Assembly: GCA_018136815.1 (NCBI GenBank)
Contig: CM030937.1
Span: forward strand, 3,151,820 to 3,215,819
DNA: 64,000 bases
Direction: 5' to 3'
Source of the DNA: Isochrysis galbana
Taxonomy: Eukaryota > Haptophyta > Isochrysidales > Isochrysidaceae
The notes beneath the pieces are model-generated. The model was not told the origin of the DNA. It ran no database searches and saw nothing but the letters and a program-made list of their open reading frames with translations. The position numbers were made by a program, and so were the translations under genes. Numbering within the stretch: the stretch's first letter is position 1; each line of letters begins with the position of its first letter. Of this stretch, positions 10,216 to 19,512 are shown piece by piece.

Positions 10216-11015
10216 AACAGCGACGGCCGCCATCGCCATCCCTACAAGTAGCAAGTAGTTCTGATCTTTCACGTAAACATGAAGATAACATTTCTCGTGA
10301 GTGGTCCGCCTCCCCCCCCCACTTCGCACAGTGGTGAGCCACCGGGTAGATCCACTTCTCCATGTGAGTTCGTCTTCCATCTGGGGTTTGAACTTCCGAC
10401 GGTGATCGTGCGCATTTTTCGTTCGCAATAGCAATAGCGCAATAGCCCCGCGCTCGCGGCGGCGGTTTGGCGATAACGATAAACAAAGGTCGGGAGCCTC
10501 AACGGCTGAGCGAGCGAGTTCGAAGAGTGCGAGAGCGAGCCGAGGAGGGAGAGCGAGGGAGGTGCTTGGCTTGAGAAAAGGGCTTGTGAGCAAGGGCTCA
10601 AACAGCTCGACGCTTCTCTTCTAGTGGAACATGCTCTGCGAAGGGCGACGCCGTCGGCCGTCGCACCGGCGTCGATGGCTAAAAGCGCCACCAAAGGGCC
10701 CCTTTTGGTGGCAAACGGCCCTAACTCGGCCCCGGTATTGGTGGCTCACGCCCTTGGCTGCCACTTGGCAGCCAGCGCGATAAGGTCATAACAACTTGAA
10801 GTTTAATGTGTATAGGTTCATGAACGGGACCAGTGCGCAAACGCGGCAATCCTTCCACAGGAGCCACGCAGTTTGAATATATCCATCATAGCCACTCATC
10901 CGCGTCAGATCACAGCAACAGGATGATGGGGTTATGATGAATCAATAGGGACAAGGACCCAGAGTGTGGCTTGGAGACATGCAGAAACAAGAGGAGCAAG
11001 GATACGGTGATGGTA
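10216..11015. other. No gene; downstream flank of the channel gene
   Basis: There is no convincing coding sequence. The stretch contains two strong hairpins (10687-10774), described separately. Confidence 0.45.
10687..10774 (-). other. Pair of strong hairpins downstream of the channel gene
   Basis: Bases 10687-10712 are a near-perfect inverted repeat with arms GCCACCAAA and TTTTGGTGGC. Bases 10755-10774 form an 8-bp perfect stem (TGGCTGCC/GGCAGCCA) with a four-base loop. They lie about 240-330 nt past the stop of the minus-strand channel gene, so they may sit in its 3' untranslated region. They could instead be a remnant of a small inverted-repeat element. Confidence 0.4.
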
Positions 11016-14000
11016 TCAGCATGATACAGTGATGCTTGCCTTCTTCGAGTTCGATAGCAATAGATTGTTTGCCTGCTCGAGCTCGACAAGCGTCTCGTCG
11101 TCGATTTGAACCTGGATGTCTTCTTGTCTCCAAAAGGCAAGTAGGGCTCGTTCGGACGAGTCCCCAGGCGGAGCGGCTAGGGTGTACAATGGTTGCTTGT
11201 CGACGCGGCCCTCGTTCTCATTGCTCTTCTGCAGAACGTACACCTCGCCCCATGAGTAGGAGTCGTTGATCGATTCGATGGTGGCGTCCTTGATGACGTC
11301 GATGCGGAGCGTCACTGAGCGGTAGTCAGCCGCCGAAGTCGACAATGGCCACAAGTTGCGCGCTTGGCGGTACACCTCGGCTAGCATGCGCAGCTTGGTG
11401 ACCAAGTTCGGAAGTGTGCGGTCTTCCGCAGCCGTGTTGGTGCGGAGGAATGCTGGGGCATAATAGACTAAGAATGCCGGGCCACCGGGGGGGGGGACGT
11501 ATCGTCGGTACGCTTGGCCTTCAATCCCGGTCATGGCCATTTCGTCGCACAGCACTCGAAGATCTTCCGCTGGCAGATGGGTGAATGCGGTCGGCAGGCT
11601 AAGCTGCAACGGCAGACTCTGAACCTGCGTGCTCAAGCGCATGAGCGCAATGGAGTTCTCGCCCTCAGGTGCTGGGCCTAGCTTGAGAACCTCGCCCCAG
11701 CGTTGCACAAGGTATTGCTCAAAGATGCTCGTCTCCGACTCGACGGCGAGCTTGTTCACGACGGAGAAGGAATCAATGAAGGATGCGAGCACCGCGTGCG
11801 GGAATCGTTGGACAAACTTTTGCGAGCCCCGGAGCGGTGTTGGCTCCGCGCCCGCAAGGTCCGTGAGCCAGTGCACAAAGTAGAAGGCAACGTCCGTCGG
11901 CGGAGCGTTTTCAGACTGAAGCACGGATTTGAATTTAGAGAAGAGCGCGCCAGGAGGTGCCTCACCTTGCACGAGCCAGCCGTGATTGAATCCTATCTTG
12001 GACTGCGTGAAGCGGATGGAGGCCTGCTCATGCTTCGGGAGGGCGGCATAGCTCGGAAGCAGGCTGCCATAATGATCAAGCACGTATCCTAGAGCAACGT
12101 CGTGGTCGTTGATCACGTCGTGCGCACGAAAGCCATTGTAAGGCGCGTGCTCCGGCTGGACGCGCGGCAACAATGACTCTATCTTCATAATGTCGTGGAT
12201 GGCAGTCAATACAAGCATGGACGCCACACGTCCGGGCACAACCTCCCACTGGTCCTGTTGAGGGGATCGGCCACTGCCGAGCCTAAGCAGCCCCGCGTCT
12301 CGAAGGAGGTCGCGCAGTTTGTCCCAGGCGATGTCGTTGCGGAACGCATTCTCCTTTTGCAGAGGGGTCATGGCGAAGAAGCTCAACTGGGTGTTTCCGG
12401 CGACAGCACCCAGCTTCCGCTCTGGTGACACAGTGGAGGGCTCATCGAGCCGCCCTCCTAGCACGTTCCAATCCGAGTCAACGCCGAAACAAAAGCCGTC
12501 CTCCCCGTCGATTCCGATCCGCATGAGCCAGTAGAGCGCAAAGAATGCACCAATTGTGCGCTGATACTCAGTGCGGTTTTGCATGTCAGGTGCCGTGGCC
12601 TCGGCTCTCGCTTGTAGCACCGCTTTCCGGGTAGTCGTGGGTGCAGAGCCTCCGGGCTCCGGCGGCGCTGGGGCGTCCTCGTCCCTCACAGCGACCAAGT
12701 AGAGGTAGATCTCACCGAACGCTGCGCGGATGTCATCGTGATACTCGCGAAGGCAGTAGTCGCGGTCTCGCATCCTCATTGCCATCTTCCTACATCGCGC
12801 CGTGTCGGACTTGAAGCGGCGCATGGCCACGCTGAGGACCCCAGGAGCTGGTGAAGCTCTGGCCTCGTCCTGCCGCAAGCGCGCCGTTTGCGGAAGGGGA
12901 GTCGCACCACCTTCTCTCTTCATGTCTTCTAAGACTCGAATGATCCGCCTGGATTCGGCTTTGCTAAGCTTATGCACATTGATCGGTTCTGGCTTCGCCG
13001 CGTTGGCTGGGGCAGCGAAGGGCGCGGCAGCCCGCTCGATGGCTCCCGTGGAGGTGCGCTCCATTGGCGCCGGGAGGGCGCGGGAGGGCGCGTCGCTGGC
13101 GGATGGCTCAGCCGTTGGGGCAAGCGCCGCGGCGGATGCAGCGCCTACACGTGGTGAGCGCGCCGAGATCGACCCATCTTGTTGCTTCTTCGGGCCAAAC
13201 AGCCAAGACGTCAATGGCTGGACGCTAAGGCTGGGGACCTCAAGCCCAGGGCCGTCCGACTCTCGAGCAGAGACATTTCTGAGCACCCCCCGAGCACTCT
13301 TCAAGCCACTGTCGACATTGACAAAAGACTCAAAGCGTGCAAGAATGCCTTGATAGCTATCTTCCTGAGCCGTCTGAAGCAATGTGAGCATGCGTCGCGT
13401 TTCCTCGCGCGCATCGGCGAGTTCGGTGGCTAAGCGTGTGACTCGGTCACGAGTCTCACGCAAGCGCTCCGTCTCATCTTCGAGCTTCGTGCTGCCAACC
13501 CCGCTCAGTTTTGGCAGAACGACGTGCAAATAGCGCGGAAATTTGTCCATGAACCACTTGTCGCGTTGGGACTTGACCTGGGGCCTTCTATGAGGATCGT
13601 GATGGTGCCGACGATTCTTCTTGGAGCGCGAGGCAACGAGCCCCTGCTCATAACGAAGGATGATTTTGCCACGCTCGAACATCGCCACGAGGCGCGACAC
13701 CTCGTTCACCTTCTGATGCGAGTTGTTCATGATGGCGATGAGCATGTTGAGGAGGATGATCTGCATCATCAACATGAAGACTTCGTACAAAACGAGCAAC
13801 ATCGGGGACGCCTCGACCGCGTAGGCGTGTACGTCATAGTACGTGTACAGACCGGCGTTAAGGATTCCATATAACGCTTTGAGCGGATCATACCAATCCG
13901 TCACATCCCGGATTTCCGCTTGGACCAAGACCCACATGGCGAAGCCAAAGGCAGGCAGGAAGACGGCACAAAGGCAGAGCAGAGGGACGATGTCATACGC

Positions 14001-17000
14001 GATCTGCACCATGGAGTGGACCAGGGCCCCCAAGCGCAGGAAGCCCCGGAAGAAAAATAGCGTGCGCACCCACGACGCGAAGATGACAATAGCCTGAATG
14101 GCAAGGAAGAAGCCGGGAGTGTACCCAGTCCACTCAATATCCGGACTGAGCGCCCCACTAGTAGCACTTGTCCGCAGCTGTCGGCGTACGGCTCCATCCG
14201 CCGTGGCGTCCTGCACGTCCTCCGAGAGGATGAGGCCTGTGTGGTTGTTCGTCCGTGCCCAGAAAATAGTGTTCACAGTGAGCTGCCCAATGATGTACAC
14301 AATGTCCAATGAGCTCCACAGGTCAAAGAAGCCAAGACCGCTTGCCCAAAAACCCATGGCAGTGCGGATCCCCATCGTCATCGCCCGAAGTGTTGTGAAG
14401 GCCCAGCCCACACACACCGCGATCATCATGTTTTGGTTGTCTCCGGGAGTGGTGAGCGCGTCGATGATTTCAGCGAAAGTGGATTGGGCGTGGATGGGGA
14501 TGCTCGTAAAGAAGAGAAATCTTTCCATGGAGACGTTCGCCAAGACCACATTGTAGAGTGTCATGGCGAGCACGTGCAAAAGGTAGGAGATGAAGTCAAT
14601 CAAGAAGCGGCGCCTCGCGAACCCCCTCCACTTGAAGTCGATCAGGATCTCGAGCAGTTGGGCACCGAACACCGAGTAGTCACCAGTCTTCCCAACCGCC
14701 TCAACGATGAGTTTGAGCGCACAGGGGGAGCCGTCGTCAGGGACTCCGGCGAAATTTTCGAGACATACGCGCACCGGCTCGAGCGACGCATGTGCTTGGC
14801 GCAAGAAGCCCACCTCAATGTCCGCCTCGTTGCGCATGGTAAGGAAGCGGTGGAGCTCAGTGAAGGAGAGCGTGCCGTCGCCGTCCTCGTCCGCATCGGC
14901 GCCCCATTGGTCGAACAGGACCTGGGTGTCCTTCTCCGACACGCCGCGCAAGCCCAGCCGCGGCATCGCCGCATGGAACTCCTTCCGCGAGATCTGGCCG
15001 TCGCCGTCCGTGTCCCATTGTTCGAAGAGCTCCATGACGCGGCCACGGTGCTTCCTAAGAGCTTGCTTGACCTGTTCGGCAATCGTCTGGTGCGAGTCGA
15101 GATCGAGCTCGATGCCGGACAGAATGGTGTCTCCGATAGACTTGGGCTTGGCTCCCTTCTTGCTTTTATGTGAGACCTCGTCCTCCTCTTCAAGGCGCTG
15201 CTGAGTGAAGGCTACCAGCTTCTCGGTCCATATGCCCTTGGGGCAGCGATCGTAAGAGCCGACGACCAACATACGCGGAAGCATCACATCGCTGCTCGTC
15301 TTCTCGCTGAGAATCTCGGGCTCGGGCTCGAGCCCAAAGTGGGAGAGGAAGCTGAGGAAGTCAAGCGGATACTTGCGCGCGAGCTGCGGCAAGACGCCGG
15401 AGACGAGCTTCATGGAGCCAGGAAGCCGCAGGAAGCGCCCATCCTGCACAGCTTTCAGGAGCAGTTTGAGGGCGCCCCACTTGCCGCCCTCAATGGCGAT
15501 CTCGAGCGGACTTCTGCCCTTTTTGTCGGGTGCCAGCCCGACTTTGCAGTCGGCCGAGAGCAGCGCCTCCAGCAGGTGCGTGTTGCTCGAGTTGTGCACC
15601 GCGAAGTGGACCAGTGTGCTGCCGGTCACGGGCGAGCGGCTGTTGACAACTGCGGGATTCGCCCCAAGGATGAGCCGCATGCAACGCAGGAGCTGGTCCT
15701 CCGACGAGAGCAGCGAGATCATGACGGAGGAGATCACCTCGAAGGCAGGGTGATCGCGCCATCCGTACCTGGAAATAGATCCGAAGATGCCCGTGTCCTT
15801 GCCCTCCGTGAAGCAGAGGCTGTCTGTCGTAACGCAGATGTCGAATGTGGTCTCGCTCACCGGCATCTGGAGCACGTCGCTTTGCGTCTCGATGTCGAGC
15901 ACGGTGATGACTGGGCATTCGCCGCCGACCGCCAGTACCGGGCCCGTCGGCAGCTCGGCCAGAGTCACCGCCCAGATCACGCCCGGGAAGTGGAGCTTTG
16001 CAATCTGGACGCCATTGCGACCATCGAGAAGCAGCACCGCCTTGAAGGGGCCGCCGCACGCCACGTGGTGCATCAACGGCGACGCCGCCACAGCGTAGAT
16101 GAAGTCCTCGGCCGTCACCTCCCAACGGAGCTTTACGGACCCGTCGCTCGCCTGCAAGTCGAAGCGCGCAAGCTTCTTGTCGCGGCCTCCGATGACGAGC
16201 GCCCTGCCCACCGCATCCAAGGCGACCGCGTACACCCGGTCACTCCGCTGCACTGTAGCGATTTCGGTGAGCGGTTCTGGTGCCGATCCCGCTTGCTCCC
16301 CGCCGCCGCCCATCTTGGGACCCGCCATTAGAGCAACAGCAGCCTTGCCGGCGGTCCAAGACGCTTTGGTCGCCATCGGAGAGGACGCCAGCCCGCGGTC
16401 GACCTCGTATAGGTACGCCCTCGAGTTCCAACAGCCTACAAGCAAGTGCTCGCCGTCTCCCGACCAGTCGCACGACCAGATGAAAGCAGGGCCGCCGACG
16501 GGCGGGTAGGAGATCTTCTGCAGAAGCTGGTAAGTCTTGCACGAGTAGAGAGAGAGCGCCATATCGAAGCCGCCAGCTGCGAGCAGCGTCGCGCACCTGG
16601 AGATGCGCGCGGTCCACACGGCCTTGGTATGCTCCCACTTGTGGAGCAAGGAGAAGCCGTCGGCTGTGGCCGAGGACACCTCATCGGAGGCGGCGAGCGC
16701 AGCATACAGCAGCGTGCAGCCCATGCCGTCCTTGCTCTCGCAGCCCACGGCGATGAGGTCCCGCACCATGTGCACAGAGCGCAGGAGCTCCTGCTCCGAT
16801 GGCAGTTTCTGAAGCTGCGCGCCCGCGCGGATGTTTAGGAGCGAGGCCTTCTTATCGAACCCGCCCACAAGCACAGCGTCGCCCTCCGAGGAGAGTATGG
16901 CGCAGCGCACACGGCCCGTGCGCGCGAGCTTGGCGAGAGTGCCGCCGACGCGCAGATCAAAAACTGTCACGAGCTGCTCACCTCCAATCGCGAGGATTTC

Positions 17001-17954
17001 TCTCTCGCGCGCGAAGCTCACGCGCCCTTGCTGGGCAACACAGTCAATCGAGACGTGCGGCTCATACCGCAGCGTGCCGTCTGCCTCCTTGTGCAGCGCG
17101 TACACGTGCGTCGCGTCGGCCTCGCCGACTGCGAGCAGGGTGGCCCCTTTGTTGAGGCTCAGGCACGAGACAGTGGTTGAGCAGCGGAACTCGAGGTCCG
17201 CAGCGCGGTCCTCGGCTGCGGGCTTATCTCCCGTCGCGCCCGCATTCCTCACAGCCTCCTCCACCATGCCGGCTGCCAAGGACCACACATGCACCAGTCG
17301 CGACTCGCCGCCCGCGACGAGCGTGCCCGAGCTGCTCGAATAGGCGACGCCATTCATCGGGCCGGACGCCCTGAAGCTCATCAGCTCTAGGATGCTGACG
17401 CCGGACTCTGCCGCGGCCTGGCTCCGCTGGCCCTGGCGAGGGTCGACAAGCACATAGAGGATCACCGCAGGCGCCTTGCCGCACACGGCTAGGTGGGCGG
17501 AGGCGCCCGTCTTGGAGGCCGACAGGTCGCACAGCGACATGTCGCGCACCTCCGAGCCCGCGGCGGTGAACTTCGTGGTGCAGAGCTCCTTGGACGTGCC
17601 CACGTCATACACACGGATCAGCCCGCCAAATGTGCCAGCCACGAGGATGGTTCGCCAGCCAGTGCCGTGGAAGGTGAACTGGATCGAGTTTGCGGGGGAC
17701 TCCGTGGTGAATGTGGCGAGTGTGGAACCGGTGACGGCGTTGAACACCGTGATGTTCTTGTTCATCGCCGATGCCGCGAACATCGAACCATCGCGCGAGA
17801 TGTCAACGGCAGTGACTGTGTCGCCCAGCTCGCAGTCTGTGCGGGTGGCGCCACGCCACACCAACTCGTGCTCGATCGAGCGGAAGGAGCTGAAGGAGTT
17901 ACGTTTTGTCGAGCTGAGGCGGCGCGTCAGCGTGCTCGGCCGCGTGAGCACCAT
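11016..17954 (-). CDS. TRP-like cation channel with WD40, ankyrin and EF-hand domains
   Basis: I place the start at the ATG of 17952-17954 (MVLTRPSTLTRRLSSTKRNS), because the open frame above it is low-complexity CT/GA translation. The product has 2312 residues and no intron is needed. Order: WD40-type repeats (about 35-685); ankyrin-like repeats (about 776-842; STLVHFAVHNSS, GRSPLEIAIEGGKWGALKLL); two canonical EF-hand loops (DTDGDGQISRKE and DEDGDGTLSFTE, about 980-1040); an ion-transport domain of about six helices (about 1112-1419), ending in a pore region and S6 (NMLIAIMNNSHQKV) typical of TRP/polycystin channels; a coiled coil (about 1485-1525; ERLRETRDRVTRLATELADA); and a long C-terminal region without a clear family. 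It is probably a Ca2+-regulated cation channel in the plasma or an internal membrane. It is divergent from the peroxidase gene at 19513. Confidence 0.85.
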   Translation of the reverse strand: MVLTRPSTLTRRLSSTKRNSFSSFRSIEHELVWRGATRTDCELGDTVTAVDISRDGSMFAASAMNKNITVFNAVTGSTLATFTTESPANSIQFTFHGTGWRTILVAGTFGGLIRVYDVGTSKELCTTKFTAAGSEVRDMSLCDLSASKTGASAHLAVCGKAPAVILYVLVDPRQGQRSQAAAESGVSILELMSFRASGPMNGVAYSSSSGTLVAGGESRLVHVWSLAAGMVEEAVRNAGATGDKPAAEDRAADLEFRCSTTVSCLSLNKGATLLAVGEADATHVYALHKEADGTLRYEPHVSIDCVAQQGRVSFAREREILAIGGEQLVTVFDLRVGGTLAKLARTGRVRCAILSSEGDAVLVGGFDKKASLLNIRAGAQLQKLPSEQELLRSVHMVRDLIAVGCESKDGMGCTLLYAALAASDEVSSATADGFSLLHKWEHTKAVWTARISRCATLLAAGGFDMALSLYSCKTYQLLQKISYPPVGGPAFIWSCDWSGDGEHLLVGCWNSRAYLYEVDRGLASSPMATKASWTAGKAAVALMAGPKMGGGGEQAGSAPEPLTEIATVQRSDRVYAVALDAVGRALVIGGRDKKLARFDLQASDGSVKLRWEVTAEDFIYAVAASPLMHHVACGGPFKAVLLLDGRNGVQIAKLHFPGVIWAVTLAELPTGPVLAVGGECPVITVLDIETQSDVLQMPVSETTFDICVTTDSLCFTEGKDTGIFGSISRYGWRDHPAFEVISSVMISLLSSEDQLLRCMRLILGANPAVVNSRSPVTGSTLVHFAVHNSSNTHLLEALLSADCKVGLAPDKKGRSPLEIAIEGGKWGALKLLLKAVQDGRFLRLPGSMKLVSGVLPQLARKYPLDFLSFLSHFGLEPEPEILSEKTSSDVMLPRMLVVGSYDRCPKGIWTEKLVAFTQQRLEEEDEVSHKSKKGAKPKSIGDTILSGIELDLDSHQTIAEQVKQALRKHRGRVMELFEQWDTDGDGQISRKEFHAAMPRLGLRGVSEKDTQVLFDQWGADADEDGDGTLSFTELHRFLTMRNEADIEVGFLRQAHASLEPVRVCLENFAGVPDDGSPCALKLIVEAVGKTGDYSVFGAQLLEILIDFKWRGFARRRFLIDFISYLLHVLAMTLYNVVLANVSMERFLFFTSIPIHAQSTFAEIIDALTTPGDNQNMMIAVCVGWAFTTLRAMTMGIRTAMGFWASGLGFFDLWSSLDIVYIIGQLTVNTIFWARTNNHTGLILSEDVQDATADGAVRRQLRTSATSGALSPDIEWTGYTPGFFLAIQAIVIFASWVRTLFFFRGFLRLGALVHSMVQIAYDIVPLLCLCAVFLPAFGFAMWVLVQAEIRDVTDWYDPLKALYGILNAGLYTYYDVHAYAVEASPMLLVLYEVFMLMMQIILLNMLIAIMNNSHQKVNEVSRLVAMFERGKIILRYEQGLVASRSKKNRRHHHDPHRRPQVKSQRDKWFMDKFPRYLHVVLPKLSGVGSTKLEDETERLRETRDRVTRLATELADAREETRRMLTLLQTAQEDSYQGILARFESFVNVDSGLKSARGVLRNVSARESDGPGLEVPSLSVQPLTSWLFGPKKQQDGSISARSPRVGAASAAALAPTAEPSASDAPSRALPAPMERTSTGAIERAAAPFAAPANAAKPEPINVHKLSKAESRRIIRVLEDMKREGGATPLPQTARLRQDEARASPAPGVLSVAMRRFKSDTARCRKMAMRMRDRDYCLREYHDDIRAAFGEIYLYLVAVRDEDAPAPPEPGGSAPTTTRKAVLQARAEATAPDMQNRTEYQRTIGAFFALYWLMRIGIDGEDGFCFGVDSDWNVLGGRLDEPSTVSPERKLGAVAGNTQLSFFAMTPLQKENAFRNDIAWDKLRDLLRDAGLLRLGSGRSPQQDQWEVVPGRVASMLVLTAIHDIMKIESLLPRVQPEHAPYNGFRAHDVINDHDVALGYVLDHYGSLLPSYAALPKHEQASIRFTQSKIGFNHGWLVQGEAPPGALFSKFKSVLQSENAPPTDVAFYFVHWLTDLAGAEPTPLRGSQKFVQRFPHAVLASFIDSFSVVNKLAVESETSIFEQYLVQRWGEVLKLGPAPEGENSIALMRLSTQVQSLPLQLSLPTAFTHLPAEDLRVLCDEMAMTGIEGQAYRRYVPPPGGPAFLVYYAPAFLRTNTAAEDRTLPNLVTKLRMLAEVYRQARNLWPLSTSAADYRSVTLRIDVIKDATIESINDSYSWGEVYVLQKSNENEGRVDKQPLYTLAAPPGDSSERALLAFWRQEDIQVQIDDETLVELEQANNLLLSNSKKASITVSC

Positions 17955-19512
17955 CCGCGCAGGGGAGGTGAAGGAGGGAGAAGGAGGACGCGGCGGAGGT
18001 GCGCTGAAGGGTGACTGCGCCTGCTCACTGACGGGCCTGGCCCCCGCGGTGGGGCTCACTGCGGTGGGGCTCGGTGAGCGCGCTACTACGTTCGCTCGTT
18101 CTCCGCCGCCCGCGCGCCGCAACAGTGTCTGTCGCCCTGGCGGAGTGCGTGTGTTGCGGCTGGAAGGGGGCGGGGGCCCGGGAGCCGGGGGGGGGAGGGG
18201 AGGAGGGGGGATAGCCGGCGCGCGCGCCCTCCCTCTCTCTCTCTCTGTCTTTCTCTCCCCCCTCTCTTCTTGCTCCTCCCCCCCCCCCCCCGCTCCCCTC
18301 CCCCCTCTTCTCCCTCTCTCTCTCGCGAGTGGGGGGGGGGGGCGCGCGGATAGAAAGAAGATATAGAAGATAGAAGGTCGCACACGGGATCGCTCGAGTA
18401 GTACAAGAATAGAGAGGAAGAGCGCGAGCGAGGAGAGAAGAAGGAGGCGCCCAACCTCCAACAATAGGAGAGTTGGCGCGGGAGGCGTGAAGAAGAAGAG
18501 CGGGTCTCGCGATCTCTCTCTTCTTCTTCTCCCCCCCCCCCCCCGCGCTGATGGCGCTCCCCTCCCCCTCTCCCCCCAACGGCCGGAAGGCCCCCCCCCC
18601 CTCCCGCCTCCCCCCCTCCCCCCCCAAATCTCACGGGGAAGAGAGAGAGAGAGCCTCCTGCATGGGTCCGAAGGGCCTCGAGGGCGTCGAGAGCGGCGCC
18701 GAGGGCCGAGCCATAGTCAGTCGGCAACCCTCTCTCTCTACACGGTGGAGACGATCCGAATGGCGGGCGCATCTGGCACAATCTGGGCGAAGGGAGAGGG
18801 GGGTCGTCTAGCGAGGCCCGCTCTCCTCGGAGATTCGCCGGAGCGGCCGAGGAGGCTGCAATCTCAGCCTCGCAGGCGTTGGTCCCACACCGAGGGGGCT
18901 CTCCTCGGGTCCAGCAGGTTGGGGGGGGGGGGGGGGGAGGCCGCGCTCTCGTCCCATCTCGATGGGGTCCCCCCACCTCGACGCGCGGGAAGTCTCCGGG
19001 TAGCCGTTGGGAAACGCCCGCGAAGTGGCGCGGAAGTCCCTCATCACGGGGGCGTGAAACGGCCAATCTCGTGAGGCCGCCTCGCGCGCGGGGGGTGGAG
19101 GGGGGGGGGCGGCGGGGTTCGTCCCCCCCCCCCTCTCCCCCCCCCCCGGCGGTCGCCGGCCCTCCTCGCTCGAAGATGAGAGAGGAGGAGAGGGGAGATG
19201 GAGGTGGGGGGGGGGGGCTTCCGATTGAGTACAGCTCCTCGCGCGGGGGAGGAGCGGGGGGGGGGGGGGGGGCGGGCGGGCGGGGGCGGAGGCCCCCCCC
19301 CAACCAAACGGCGCTCTCTCCGCCTCTCTCATACGGGCAACGCCCCGCCGGCGCAGCGCGCGGGGGGAGAGAGATTTGGGAGAGAGGGAGAGAGGGAGAG
19401 AGAGAGAGAGATCTGGTGGGGGTGGGGGGGGGGGGGACGTGCGGGGAGAAGGGGACGGGAAGAGAGAGAGGGAAGGGGGCGAGGGGGAGGGGGCGGAGGA
19501 GGGCGGAGAGCC
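17955..19512. promoter_or_regulatory. Shared 1.56-kb upstream region of the channel and peroxidase genes
   Basis: The region lies between two divergent starts. It holds a CT tract at about 18233-18330, poly-C/poly-G runs (18276, 18531, 18920, 19257, 19425) and a GA tract at about 19370-19412 just before the peroxidase start. Long frames in every phase reflect the base bias and are not genes. No core promoter element was identified. Confidence 0.4.

Noticed and set aside
14433-16331. Long plus-strand frames (14433-15173 and 15339-16331) inside the channel gene
   Set aside because: They are antisense to WD40, ankyrin and EF-hand sequence with clear family motifs, and have no recognisable domain. 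High GC keeps antisense frames open.
17955-18464. N-terminal extension of the channel frame above the chosen Met
   Set aside because: The extension is translated CT/GA simple repeat and poly-C. The Met at 17954 is followed by ordinary sequence leading into the WD40 part.
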